Positions 56,245 through 64,000 of a DNA stretch of 64,000 nt are shown here, piece after piece; the stretch's first letter is position 1, and each line of letters opens with the position of its first letter. Location: contig NZ_CP049866.1 of NCBI RefSeq assembly GCF_011300215.1, positions 2,790,001-2,854,000 on the forward strand, given 5' to 3'. The position numbers were made by a program, and so were the translations under genes. The notes beneath the pieces were generated by a model that was given only the letters and a program-made list of their open reading frames with translations, did no database searches and had not been told where the DNA came from. The stretch is from Nocardioides piscis. Lineage in GTDB: Bacteria > Actinomycetota > Actinomycetes > Propionibacteriales > Nocardioidaceae.

Positions 56245-57476
56245 GTGAAATCGATGTCTCGACGTCTGCTGGTGGCCGTGCCCTCCGCAGCGGTCGGCGC
56301 CCTGGCGCTGACCCTCGTCGCCGGCGCTGTCGCCCACGCGGTTCCGCTGACGCCGCACCAGACGCCGTTCCCGTGCGGCCAGACCTGGACCGGGTCGACG
56401 CGAGGGAGCCACACGCCCTCGACCCGTTCGATCGACTTCAACCGTGCGGGTGACGAGGGCGACGCGGTCGTGGCCTCCGCCTCGGGGATCGTGGCCAAGG
56501 CCGACTCGGTCAGCACCCGCAGCTATGGACACCACGTCGTCATCGACCACGGCAACGGTGAGAGCTCGATCTATGCCCACCTCGACAAGGTGCTGGTCAC
56601 GACCGGCCAGTACGTCGACCAGGGCGCCATGCTCGGGACCGTCGGCAACACCGGCAACTCGCGCGGCGCGCACCTCCACTTCGAGCAGCGCGCCGGCAAG
56701 CAGGTCGTTGCTGCTGCCTTCGGCGGCGTGCCGTTCGCCTATGGCTCCACGGTCTCGACCAACTGCGTCGACGTCCCGATCGCCGGGGACTTCACCGGCG
56801 ACGGCGCCGCCGAGGTCGCGGTCTTCCGCCGCGCACCGCAGTCGACGTTCGTCCTCAACCACCCTGCAGGCGCACAGGTGGTGAGGTTCGGCTCTGCCAC
56901 CGACGAGCCCCTGATCGGCGACTGGGACGGCAACGGCGTCGCCGACCTCGGTCTGCGCCGCCCGAAGGCCTCGAAGTTCCTGCTCAGAGGCGCTGCCGGT
57001 GTGGTCAAGGTGCGCTACGGCGTCCGGTCGGACCGCGCCCTCGTGGGCGACTGGGACGGGAACGGCATCGACGAGGTCGGCGTCCACAGACCCTCCACGG
57101 CAACCTTTCACCAGCGACTGGCAGACGGGTCGACCGTGGCGGTGCCGTTGGGGACGCCAACGACCTGCCGGTCACGGGCGACTGGGACGGCAACGGTGCG
57201 ACCGACCTCGGCGTCTTCGACCAGGCGAGCGCCATGTTCACCCTGCGGGCCACCGATGCCGGCGGGGTGGCCCGGACCGTCTCGATCCAGCTCGGCGCCG
57301 CGGGCGACCTCCCCGTCGTCGGCGACTGGAACGGCGACGGGCTCGGCGACCTCGGGGTGTGGTCGCCGGCGACTGCTGTCTTCACGCAGGGACGCACGCT
57401 CAGTCCCCTCACCGCGGCTCCGGCGGCCGCCCGCCTGGAGGTCTCCACCGTCCAGTTCGGGCAGCCCCGGGGCTGA
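56245..57476 (+). CDS. Secreted M23 peptidase with five propeller-like repeats, frameshifted in this sequence
   Basis: Probable start GTG 56245 (ATG 56254 possible). Signal peptide VAVPSAAVGALALTLVAGAV, then M23 domain: SHTPSTRSIDFNRAG (His/Asp zinc ligands), YGHHVVIDHGNGESS and GAHLHFEQR (HxH). Then five repeats with GDWDGNG-type calcium loops spaced about 40-48 residues. At a GGGG run (57150-57153) one base is missing: the frame changes from VAVPLG to NDLPVTGDWDGNG. The 1,232 nt are one short of a multiple of three; repaired length 410 residues. Probably a cell-wall hydrolase that binds the wall through the repeats. Confidence 0.83.
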
Positions 57477-57484
57477 GCGTCGCC

Positions 57485-58363
57485 TCAGGCAGGCGTCGCG
57501 CGACCGAGCAGGTGGGGCGCGCCGTCCTTGGGGCTGGTCAGCGCGAACGTGTGTGCATCACCGTCCTGGCGGTGGGCGAAGGCCACCGTCCCGGGCAGGA
57601 AGACCGGCTTCTTGAACGACACCTCGACGGTCACCGCGTCGGGCAGGCGGTTCTCGATCGCGGCGATGCTGCGTGCCTTGGTCCACATGCCGTGGGCGAT
57701 CTGGCGGGGAAAGCCGAGCGCCTTGGCGGTGAGCGGGTAGAGGTGGATCGGGTTGGGGTCGCCCGCGACGCCCGCGTAGGTGCGACCGAGGTCTCCCGGC
57801 AGCTTCCACTGCACGCCGCCGGTCGGCGCGTCGGTGAAGGACAGTCCGGCGTCAGGCTCACCGACCGTCCGTGCCCCTCGACGCAGGTAGGTCGAGACGG
57901 ACTCCCACACCAGCTCGTCGCCGGCGGTCACGGTCGTCACGAAGTCGAGCAGCGCTCCCTTGTCATGGGCTCGCGGCGCGGCCACGGCCGTGGTCAGGTC
58001 GAGGACCTCGCCCACGCCGATCGCACGGTGCGCGGTGATCGTGTTCTCCATGTGCACCATGCCGATCCCCGGATAGGGAAAGGCCGGGTCGCTCATGATC
58101 GCCATGTGGAGCGGGAACGCGAGCACGTGCGGGTAGGGCAGGGGAGCGGTGTCCTTGCGGGGGAAGGAGCAGACCGCGGAATAGGCGTCGACTCCGGCAC
58201 GCGTGACCGCAATCGCCGTGCGGGCGTAGGAGAGCCCGGTGAAGTTTTTCGGCGAGACCTTCTTGACGCCGGGCAGCTGGTTGACGCCGGGTATGACGGG
58301 GAGTGCCGCCCTGAGCAGCGTGCTGAGGCCGCCGGGCTCACCATCGAGGCGCTTGGTCTCCAT
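57485..58363 (-). CDS. MaoC-like hydratase (HtdX-like)
   Basis: 292 residues from ATG 58363, overlapping the FabG stop by 1 nt (TGATG). Double hot-dog; hydratase-2 motif in YAGVAGDPNPIHLYPLTAKA, then FPRQIAHGMWTKA. Probably hydrates long-chain enoyl thioesters. The set MaoC-FabG4 with divergent FadA2 reproduces mycobacterial Rv0241c (htdX), Rv0242c (fabG4), Rv0243 (fadA2). Confidence 0.88.
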   Translation of the reverse strand: METKRLDGEPGGLSTLLRAALPVIPGVNQLPGVKKVSPKNFTGLSYARTAIAVTRAGVDAYSAVCSFPRKDTAPLPYPHVLAFPLHMAIMSDPAFPYPGIGMVHMENTITAHRAIGVGEVLDLTTAVAAPRAHDKGALLDFVTTVTAGDELVWESVSTYLRRGARTVGEPDAGLSFTDAPTGGVQWKLPGDLGRTYAGVAGDPNPIHLYPLTAKALGFPRQIAHGMWTKARSIAAIENRLPDAVTVEVSFKKPVFLPGTVAFAHRQDGDAHTFALTSPKDGAPHLLGRATPA

Positions 58364-59694
58364 CAGGCACCCAGCATCATCTGGCCGCACACGCGCACGA
58401 CGTTGCCGTTGACGGCGGTCGAGCCGGGTGAGGCGAACCAGGAGATGGCCTCGGCCACGTCCACGGGCAGGCCGCCCTGGCTCATCGCGTTGAGTCGCTG
58501 GCCGACCTCGCGGGTGGCGAACGGCACTGCCGCCGTCATGGCCGTGATGATGAAGCCGGGAGCCACGGCGTTGATGGTGATGCCGTTGCCGAGCTCGTCG
58601 GCGAGGGAGTCGACGAAGCCGATGACGCCGGCCTTGGACGCGGCGTAGTTGGTCTGGCCCACGTTGCCGGCGATGCCGGCGATGGAGGCGACGCCGATGA
58701 CCCGGCCGTTGTCGTTGATGACCTTCTCGTCGAGCAGCGCCCGGGTGATCCGCTCCGGGGCGCTCAGGTTGACCCCGATCACGCTGGCCCAGCGGTCCTC
58801 GGCCATGTTGGCGAGCTTCTTGTCGCGGGTGATGCCCGCGTTGTGCACCACGATGTCGACCCCGCCGTGCTCGGTGGAGAGGTGGTGGGCGATCCGCTGG
58901 GGTGCGTCCTTGCCCGTGATGTCGAGCGTGAGGTGGTCGCCGTCGAGCTCCTTCATCAGGACCTGCAGCTCGCTGGCCGCCTGGGGAACGTCGACTCCGA
59001 CCACCTTGGCGCCGTCGCGGTGGAGCACGCGTGCGATCTGCTCGCCGATCCCACGGCTGGCGCCGGTCACGAGGGCGACCTTGCCCTCGAGCGGCCGGGT
59101 CCAGTCGGCAACGGGGGCTGCGTCCTTCTCCTGGTGGGCGCCGATGCGCACGACCTGGCCCGACACGTAGGCCGACTTGGGGGAGAGGAAGAACGCAAGG
59201 GTCGAGGTCGTCGCGTCGTCGGCGCCCTCGGTGACATAGACGAGCTGGACGGTGCCGCCCTTGCCGATCTCCTTGCCCAGCGACCGGGTGAATCCCTCGA
59301 GGGCGCGCTGCGCGACCCGCTCCGAACCACTGACCGACTCAGGCGTCGTGCCCAGCACGACGACCCGCGGGCACGTCTCGAGACTGCGCATGAGCGGGGT
59401 GAAGAACTCCTGCAGCGCGATCAGGCCGTCGGCGTCCGTGATCCCGGTCGCGTCGAAGACGAGGGCCTTGTACTTCTCGCCGGCGGTCGGGAGGCTCCAC
59501 GCGATGCCGAGGTCGTCGAGGACCGTCGGCAGCGAGCCGCTGAGACGCCCGTCGCCACCCAGCGCGACCGTGCCGTCGACCAGAGGGGCGCCCTCGGTGT
59601 AGCGCTCGAGCGCGGTGGGGCTCGGCAGGCCGAGGTTCTTCACCAGCAGCTTGCCGATGGGTGAGGAGACGAAGCCCTGGTAGCGGTCACTCAT
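58363..59694 (-). CDS. High-molecular-weight 3-oxoacyl reductase (FabG4-like)
   Basis: 443 residues from ATG 59694 (GGAGG upstream). N-terminal flavodoxin-like half (about 1-200), then an SDR half with TGASRGIGEQIA (about 215-226), VVHNAG, VASIAGIAGNVGQ and YAASK catalytic Tyr/Lys, ending CGQMMLGA. The long form, as in mycobacterial FabG4, prefers long substrates and NADH. Co-operon with the MaoC gene; divergent from fadA2. Confidence 0.9.
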   Translation of the reverse strand: MSDRYQGFVSSPIGKLLVKNLGLPSPTALERYTEGAPLVDGTVALGGDGRLSGSLPTVLDDLGIAWSLPTAGEKYKALVFDATGITDADGLIALQEFFTPLMRSLETCPRVVVLGTTPESVSGSERVAQRALEGFTRSLGKEIGKGGTVQLVYVTEGADDATTSTLAFFLSPKSAYVSGQVVRIGAHQEKDAAPVADWTRPLEGKVALVTGASRGIGEQIARVLHRDGAKVVGVDVPQAASELQVLMKELDGDHLTLDITGKDAPQRIAHHLSTEHGGVDIVVHNAGITRDKKLANMAEDRWASVIGVNLSAPERITRALLDEKVINDNGRVIGVASIAGIAGNVGQTNYAASKAGVIGFVDSLADELGNGITINAVAPGFIITAMTAAVPFATREVGQRLNAMSQGGLPVDVAEAISWFASPGSTAVNGNVVRVCGQMMLGA

Positions 59695-59738
59695 GGGTGA
59701 TGGTCCTCCGGAGGTATGGGAGAAGATGACTACGGAAG

Positions 59739-59757
59739 TTGTAACAAGAGGTGTAAC
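59739..59757. promoter_or_regulatory. Direct repeats in the fabG4 / fadA2 divergent region
   Basis: TGTAAC at 59740-59745 and again at 59752-59757, 12 bp apart, each preceded by T or G. Placed 45 bp before the fabG4-like start. Could be a regulator site or part of overlapping promoters. Confidence 0.35.
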
Positions 59758-59858
59758 TCAGTGTCCACATTTCGTGATGTGGCGCTCATTGCATTCCCTC
59801 ATCGACATGTTCCGGCAAGGATAGAAGCATCCACCCCCAGCACCCCAGGAGCCCACAC

Positions 59859-61139
59859 ATGCAGGCAAGCACCCGCCGGGTCGCCGTCATCGGCGGCAAC
59901 CGGATCCCGTTCGCCCGGTCCAACTCGGTCTATGCAGGCGTCTCCAACCAGGAGATGCTCACCGCCGCGATCGACGGTCTGGTCGCTCGCTACGGGCTGG
60001 AGGGCCAGGCGGTCGGCGAGGTCGTCGCCGGCGCCGTGCTCAAGCACGCCCGCGACTTCAACCTGACCCGCGAGTGCGTGCTCGGCTCCAAGCTCGCTCC
60101 CGAGACCCCCGCCACGGACATCCAGCAGGCGTGCGGCACCGGGCTCCAGGCGGCGATCCAGGTCGCCAACAAGATCGCCCTGGGCCAGATCGACTCCGGG
60201 ATCGCCGGCGGCACCGACACCACCTCGGACGCCCCGGTGGCGATCAGCGACAAGCTGCGCAAGAAGCTGATGAAGGTCAACGCGGCCAAGGACACGGCCA
60301 CCAAGCTCAAGGTCTTGGGTTCCATCCGGCCCGGAGACATCGGCCTGGACATCCCACAGAACGGTGAGCCCCGCACCCGCCTGTCCATGGGCGAGCACGC
60401 AGCGTTGACAGCACTCGAGTGGCGGATCACCCGCGAGGCGCAGGACGAGCTCGCCGCGTCGTCGCACCACAAGATGGCGGCGGCCTACGACCGAGGCTTC
60501 TTCGACGACCAGATCACCGCCTTCCGCGGAGTCGAGCGCGACAACAACCTGCGCCCCGACTCCACGGTCGAGAAGCTCGCGACCCTCAAGCCGGTCTTCG
60601 GCAAGGGCGAGGCAGCCACGATGACCGCCGGCAACTCGACCCCGCTCAGTGACGGCGCCTCCGCCGTGCTGCTGGCGTCGGAGGAATGGGCCGAGGAGCA
60701 CGACCTGCCCGTCCTTGCCTGGTTCACCGAGTCGGAGACGGCCGCCGTGGACTACGTCAACGGCGCCGAGGGCCTGCTCATGGCACCGGCCTACGCGGTG
60801 CCCCGCATGCTCGAGCGCGCCGGGCTCACCCTCCAGGACTTCGACTACTACGAGATCCACGAGGCCTTCGCCTCACAGGTGCTCTCGACGCTCGCTGCCT
60901 GGGAGGACCCGGTGTTCTGCAAGGAGCGGCTGGGTCTCGACGCCCCGCTGGGCTCCATCGACCGGGCCAAGCTCAACGTCAACGGCTCCTCGCTCGCCGC
61001 TGCTCACCCGTTCGCCGCGACAGGCGGCCGGATCGTCAGCTCCTTGGCGCACCAGCTGGCGGAGAAGGGCTCGGGGCGTGGCCTGATCTCGATCTGCGCC
61101 GCGGGTGGCCAGGGCGTGGTCGCCATCCTCGAGCGCTGA
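59859..61139 (+). CDS. fadA2: Acetyl-CoA acyltransferase (FadA2-like thiolase)
   Basis: 426 residues from ATG 59859 (AGGAG upstream). Active-site Cys in IQQACGTGLQAAI, then YYEIHEAFASQV, NGSSLAAAHPFAATGG and CAAGGQG. Resembles mycobacterial Rv0243 FadA2. In a divergent pair with FabG4/HtdX, so probably part of the same lipid-processing cluster. Confidence 0.9.
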   Translation: MQASTRRVAVIGGNRIPFARSNSVYAGVSNQEMLTAAIDGLVARYGLEGQAVGEVVAGAVLKHARDFNLTRECVLGSKLAPETPATDIQQACGTGLQAAIQVANKIALGQIDSGIAGGTDTTSDAPVAISDKLRKKLMKVNAAKDTATKLKVLGSIRPGDIGLDIPQNGEPRTRLSMGEHAALTALEWRITREAQDELAASSHHKMAAAYDRGFFDDQITAFRGVERDNNLRPDSTVEKLATLKPVFGKGEAATMTAGNSTPLSDGASAVLLASEEWAEEHDLPVLAWFTESETAAVDYVNGAEGLLMAPAYAVPRMLERAGLTLQDFDYYEIHEAFASQVLSTLAAWEDPVFCKERLGLDAPLGSIDRAKLNVNGSSLAAAHPFAATGGRIVSSLAHQLAEKGSGRGLISICAAGGQGVVAILER

Positions 61140-61208
61140 GGCGGCGCCGCTCCCCCGCAGGGGTGAAGGTTTCCCCAAATCCGGCCCTCAGCGAGCACCA
61201 TTGCTCGT

Positions 61209-62609
61209 GTGAGGGCTGGAGACACGTTCGACGAGCGCTATGAGCTGGTGGAGATCCTCGGCTCCGGCGGCACCGGAGCGGTGTGGCGCGCGCGGGACAA
61301 GGTGCTGGGGCGCGAGGTCGCGCTGAAGACCCTGCGCGCCGACAGCCCCGACGTCGAGACGATGCGGGCCCGGCGGCGGGCAGAGGCGCAGGTCGCGGGA
61401 TCCTTGGCGCATCCCGGGATCGGATCGGTCTACGACTACGGCGAGACCAGCACCGGGCCATACATCGTGATGGCCGTCGTTCCCGGCGTCCCGCTGTCGG
61501 CCGTCCTGCGGGAGGAGCGAAAGCTCAGCCCTGAACGGGTGATGTCGATCGTGGCGCAGGTCGCGACGGCGCTCGACGCCGCACACCGCGCAGGGATCGT
61601 CCATCGGGACCTGAAGCCGGCCAACGTGATGCTGGACGAGAACGACCGAGCGATCCTCCTCGACTTCGGCATCGCCCGGTCGTCCGACCACGAACCGCTC
61701 ACGCTGACCGGCACACTGGTCGGCACTGTCGACTACATCAGCCCGGAGCAGACCGCCGGCCGATCGGCGACGAGCCGCTCGGACCTGTACTCGTTGGGCA
61801 TGCTCGCCTACGAGTCGCTCACGGGGCTCAAGCCCTTCCGCCGGGAGTCGCAGGTGGCCACGGCGCTGGCACACCTGCAGGAGGAGGCACCGCCCCTGCC
61901 GCCCGAGATCCCCGAGGGCGTACGACTCCTGGTCGAGCGGCTGATGGCCAAGGACCCGGACCACCGGCCGGAGTCCGCCGCACAGGTCGCCGCGCTGGCC
62001 CGCGCCGCACTGCAGGACCCCAGCGACGCGACCGAGGCCCTGGCGGTGCTTGCCCCGTTGCCGCGGGCACAGCCTGCAGCGCGGCAGCGCAGCAGGGTCG
62101 GCCGGCGCAGGGTCGTGCTGCTGGGCGCCCCGCTGGTCCTGGCGATCCTCACGTTCTTCACCTTCCAGGCGGTCGGCGACACCGCCGACAGGACGCGGCG
62201 AGTCGTCGACGTCGTCGGTCTCGCCGCCGCCCAGGCGACCGACCGTCTCGAGGCCCAGGGATTCGTCGTGCGGCGCGAGCCGCTGCGCGGCGTGAAGGCC
62301 CCCCGTGGCGAGGTCATGGACCAGCGCCCGGCGGCCGGGGCGCGGCTCGAGCCGGGTTCGGTCGTCACCCTGGGTGTCGCCGCCGCCGCGCCGCGCCCGG
62401 TCGCCCCACCGACGACAACGCCCAGCCCGACGGCGGTGGTGACTCCGTCGCCGACGCCCGTCACCGGCGGGGGCGGAGGCGCCGGGACCGGCGCGGGCTC
62501 AGGCGGCAACGGGTCCTCCGGCGGAGGCGACAAGTCCTCCCAGGGTGGGCCGAAGAAGTCCGGGGCTCCCGGCAAGTCGACCGGCCGCGGGAAGGGCAGG
62601 AAGAAGTAG
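61209..62609 (+). CDS. Ser/Thr protein kinase with one PASTA domain
   Basis: 466 residues from GTG 61209. Kinase domain (about 8-275): glycine loop LGSGGTGAVW, ATP-binding Lys in VALKTL, HRDLKPANVM, LDFGIARS and GTVDYISPEQTAG. One transmembrane helix (VVLLGAPLVLAILTFFTFQA, about 301-320), one PASTA domain (about 330-395; VVDVVGLAAAQATDRLEAQG), then a Pro/Thr and Gly/Ser/Lys-rich extracellular tail. Resembles PknB-type kinases but with a single PASTA repeat. Separate from the pyrR leader just downstream. Confidence 0.9.
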   Translation: MRAGDTFDERYELVEILGSGGTGAVWRARDKVLGREVALKTLRADSPDVETMRARRRAEAQVAGSLAHPGIGSVYDYGETSTGPYIVMAVVPGVPLSAVLREERKLSPERVMSIVAQVATALDAAHRAGIVHRDLKPANVMLDENDRAILLDFGIARSSDHEPLTLTGTLVGTVDYISPEQTAGRSATSRSDLYSLGMLAYESLTGLKPFRRESQVATALAHLQEEAPPLPPEIPEGVRLLVERLMAKDPDHRPESAAQVAALARAALQDPSDATEALAVLAPLPRAQPAARQRSRVGRRRVVLLGAPLVLAILTFFTFQAVGDTADRTRRVVDVVGLAAAQATDRLEAQGFVVRREPLRGVKAPRGEVMDQRPAAGARLEPGSVVTLGVAAAAPRPVAPPTTTPSPTAVVTPSPTPVTGGGGGAGTGAGSGGNGSSGGGDKSSQGGPKKSGAPGKSTGRGKGRKK

Positions 62610-62618
62610 CACGGCTGC

Positions 62619-62624
62619 TAGGGT
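62619..62624 (+). promoter_or_regulatory. Candidate -10 hexamer for pyrR-pyrB
   Basis: TAGGGT gives a predicted transcript start near 62631 and a 56-nt leader containing the PyrR-binding region. It sits about 10 nt past the kinase stop. Confidence 0.5.
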
Positions 62625-62640
62625 CATCGCCGTTCGACAT

Positions 62641-62676
62641 CCTTTAAGGAGCCGTCCCGTGAGGCGGAGAAGGAGG
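62641..62676 (+). promoter_or_regulatory. PyrR-binding RNA / translational attenuator
   Basis: CCTTTAAGGA then GTCCCGTGAGGC (62654-62665) and AAGGAGG (62670-62676), the ribosome-binding site. GUCC(C/A)G(U/A)GAGGC is the PyrR-binding loop in actinobacteria; binding of PyrR-UMP would hide the ribosome-binding site, as in mycobacteria. The gene encoding PyrR begins 10 nt later. Confidence 0.75.
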
Positions 62677-62686
62677 TCTGTGGCCC

Positions 62687-63229
62687 ATGACAACAAACAT
62701 GGCCGACCCTCGCATCGTCCTCGACGCCGGTGACATCGCCCGGGCGTTGACCCGCATCGCCCACGAGATCCTCGAGCGCAACAAGGGCGCCGACGACCTC
62801 GTCCTCCTCGGCCTCCACACGCGGGGGGTGCCGCTGGCCCAGCGCATCGCCGACCGCATCCAGTCCGTGGAGGGCTCCTCGGTGGCGATCGGCGAGCTGG
62901 ACGTCACGATGTATCGCGACGACCTGCGCAAGCAGCCGACGCGCAGGGCGCACAAGACCCAGCTCCCGAGCGGCGGCATCGACGACAAGGTCGTGGTCCT
63001 CGTCGACGACGTGCTCTTCTCCGGGCGCACCATCCGCGCCGCCCTCGACGCGCTGGCCGACCTCGGCCGGCCCAGCGCCGTACGCCTCGCCGTGCTTGTC
63101 GACCGCGGACACCGCGAGCTGCCCATCCGAGCCGACCACGTCGGCAAGAACCTCCCCAGCGCGCGCGCCGAGCGGGTCAGCGTCCGGCTGGTCGAGTCCG
63201 ACGACCTCGACGAGGTGACCATCTCGTGA
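62687..63229 (+). CDS. pyrR: Bifunctional PyrR: pyrimidine operon regulator / uracil phosphoribosyltransferase
   Basis: 180 residues from ATG 62687 (a second ATG lies at 62699). PRPP-binding motif [20 protein letters not shown] (about 103-122), hood region [12 protein letters not shown] and arginine-rich loop [16 protein letters not shown]. Binds its own leader RNA in the presence of UMP. Overlaps pyrB by 4 nt. Confidence 0.93.
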   Translation: MTTNMADPRIVLDAGDIARALTRIAHEILERNKGADDLVLLGLHTRGVPLAQRIADRIQSVEGSSVAIGELDVTMYRDDLRKQPTRRAHKTQLPSGGIDDKVVVLVDDVLFSGRTIRAALDALADLGRPSAVRLAVLVDRGHRELPIRADHVGKNLPSARAERVSVRLVESDDLDEVTIS

Positions 63230-64000
63230 AGCACCTCCTGTCCATCAACGACCTGAGCAGCGACCAGGTCCAGGAGATCTTCGAGACCGCCGCGGACATG
63301 CACGACGTCCAGCGACGCGAGGTCAAGAAGCTCCCGGCGCTGCGCGGCCGCACCGTGATCAACATGTTCTTCGAGGACTCCACCCGCACCCGGTCCTCCT
63401 TCGAGATCGCCGGCAAGTGGCTCTCGGCCGACGTCATCAACATCTCGGCCAAGGGGTCCTCGGCCTCCAAGGGCGAGTCCCTGCGCGACACCGTGCTGAC
63501 GGTGTGCGCGATGGGTGTCGACGGCCTCGTCATCCGCCACCCCGCCTCCGGGGCCGCACACCAGGTCGCCCAGTGGGTCGACGCGGCCGTGATCAACGCC
63601 GGCGACGGCATGCACGAGCACCCGACGCAGGCCCTCCTCGACGCCTACACCCTCCAGCACCGCCTCGGCTCGCTCGACGGCAAGCACGTCGCGATCATCG
63701 GCGACCTGACCCACAGCCGGGTGTTCCGGTCCAACGTCTTGTGCCTGACCAAGCTCGGCGCGCGGGTGACGGTGGTCGCGCCGCCGACCCTGATGCCGAG
63801 CGGCATCGGTCCGTGGTCGAAGGAGGCGGGCTTCGCGACGTCCTACGACATCGATGAGGTGCTGCCCGACGCCGACGCGGTCATGATGCTCCGGGTCCAG
63901 CGGGAGCGCATGTCGGGCGGCTACTTCCCCTCGGCGCGCGAATACACCGTCGGCTACGGCCTGACCCGCGACCGCCTCGCGCGGCTGCGGCCCGACGCCC
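63226..64000 (+). CDS. pyrB: Aspartate carbamoyltransferase catalytic subunit (incomplete)
   Basis: 258 residues visible from GTG 63226; runs off the window. Carbamoyl-phosphate motif [13 protein letters not shown] (about 47-59), HPTQALLD (about 134-141) and aspartate-loop [11 protein letters not shown] (about 221-231). Second step of pyrimidine synthesis. GTGA overlap with pyrR. The family usually ends about 50 residues past this point. Confidence 0.94.
   Translation, partial: MKHLLSINDLSSDQVQEIFETAADMHDVQRREVKKLPALRGRTVINMFFEDSTRTRSSFEIAGKWLSADVINISAKGSSASKGESLRDTVLTVCAMGVDGLVIRHPASGAAHQVAQWVDAAVINAGDGMHEHPTQALLDAYTLQHRLGSLDGKHVAIIGDLTHSRVFRSNVLCLTKLGARVTVVAPPTLMPSGIGPWSKEAGFATSYDIDEVLPDADAVMMLRVQRERMSGGYFPSAREYTVGYGLTRDRLARLRPDA

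Noticed and set aside
61152..61163. CCCC-GCA-GGGG hairpin after fadA2 as a terminator
   Set aside because: Stem of only four to five pairs and no U-run; too weak to call.

Overview
The window is chromosomal DNA from a high-GC actinobacterium. Actinobacteria-typical markers are a SepH-type division protein, a DUF4193 protein, a ferrochelatase with C-terminal [2Fe-2S] cysteines, an LprG/P55-like lipoprotein-exporter pair, a PASTA-tailed Ser/Thr kinase and a PyrR leader ahead of pyrB. GTG starts, 1-4 nt gene overlaps and leaderless-looking promoters are common. The overall gene set resembles Nocardioides and its relatives, but that placement is inference. I saw no rRNA, tRNA, CRISPR array, insertion sequence or prophage.

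Layout. 1-9.5 kb: the end of parE, a decayed stretch with gene fragments (1.46-2.28 kb), a secreted metallopeptidase, then a leftward run parC / LprG-like lipoprotein / P55-like exporter / carbonic anhydrase / SdpI-like protein. 9.5-16 kb: an acetyltransferase-acyl-CoA synthetase fusion, a DUF5998 protein with a phosphodiesterase-like enzyme, and a PAS sensor coupled to a CheY-like regulator. 16-25 kb: thymidine kinase, sulfurtransferase, a two-domain fatty acyl-CoA reductase, sepH, a TRIC-like channel, a sugar-lactone oxidase, ferrochelatase, an inositol-phosphatase-like enzyme and DUF4193. 25-33 kb: DUF4235, DUF3093, dut, DUF3710, an OB-fold protein, DUF3159, two TrkA-type subunits divergent from a KimA-like K+ transporter, and an RNA uracil methyltransferase. 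33-44 kb: aconitase, several small unknowns, a DUF222/HNH gene directly behind a perfect LexA-type box, Nudix and SMP-30-like genes. 44-54 kb: dxs, a metallopeptidase lipoprotein, an NSS transporter with its small MetS subunit, a SigE-like sigma factor with a membrane partner, and fadBA. 54-64 kb: a PAC2 protein, TesB, an M23 peptidase with beta-propeller-like repeats, the htdX/fabG4/fadA2-like lipid cluster, a PASTA kinase, and pyrR-pyrB running off the end.

How the genes fit together. Lipid metabolism recurs (fadBA, tesB, fabG4/htdX/fadA2, acyl-CoA reductase, LprG/P55), next to cell-envelope and division functions (SepH, M23 peptidase, PASTA kinase), topoisomerase IV, and central or nucleotide metabolism (acnA, dxs, dut, tdk, pyrRB).

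Two points matter to anyone using this annotation. First, five otherwise intact genes (lprG-like, sseA, DUF3159, acnA, M23) each carry one missing base, every time in a G or C run; this looks like base-calling error, not gene death. Second, at least 17 genes have a TANNNT hexamer ending 6-8 nt before the start codon with no ribosome-binding site, indicating widespread leaderless transcription.
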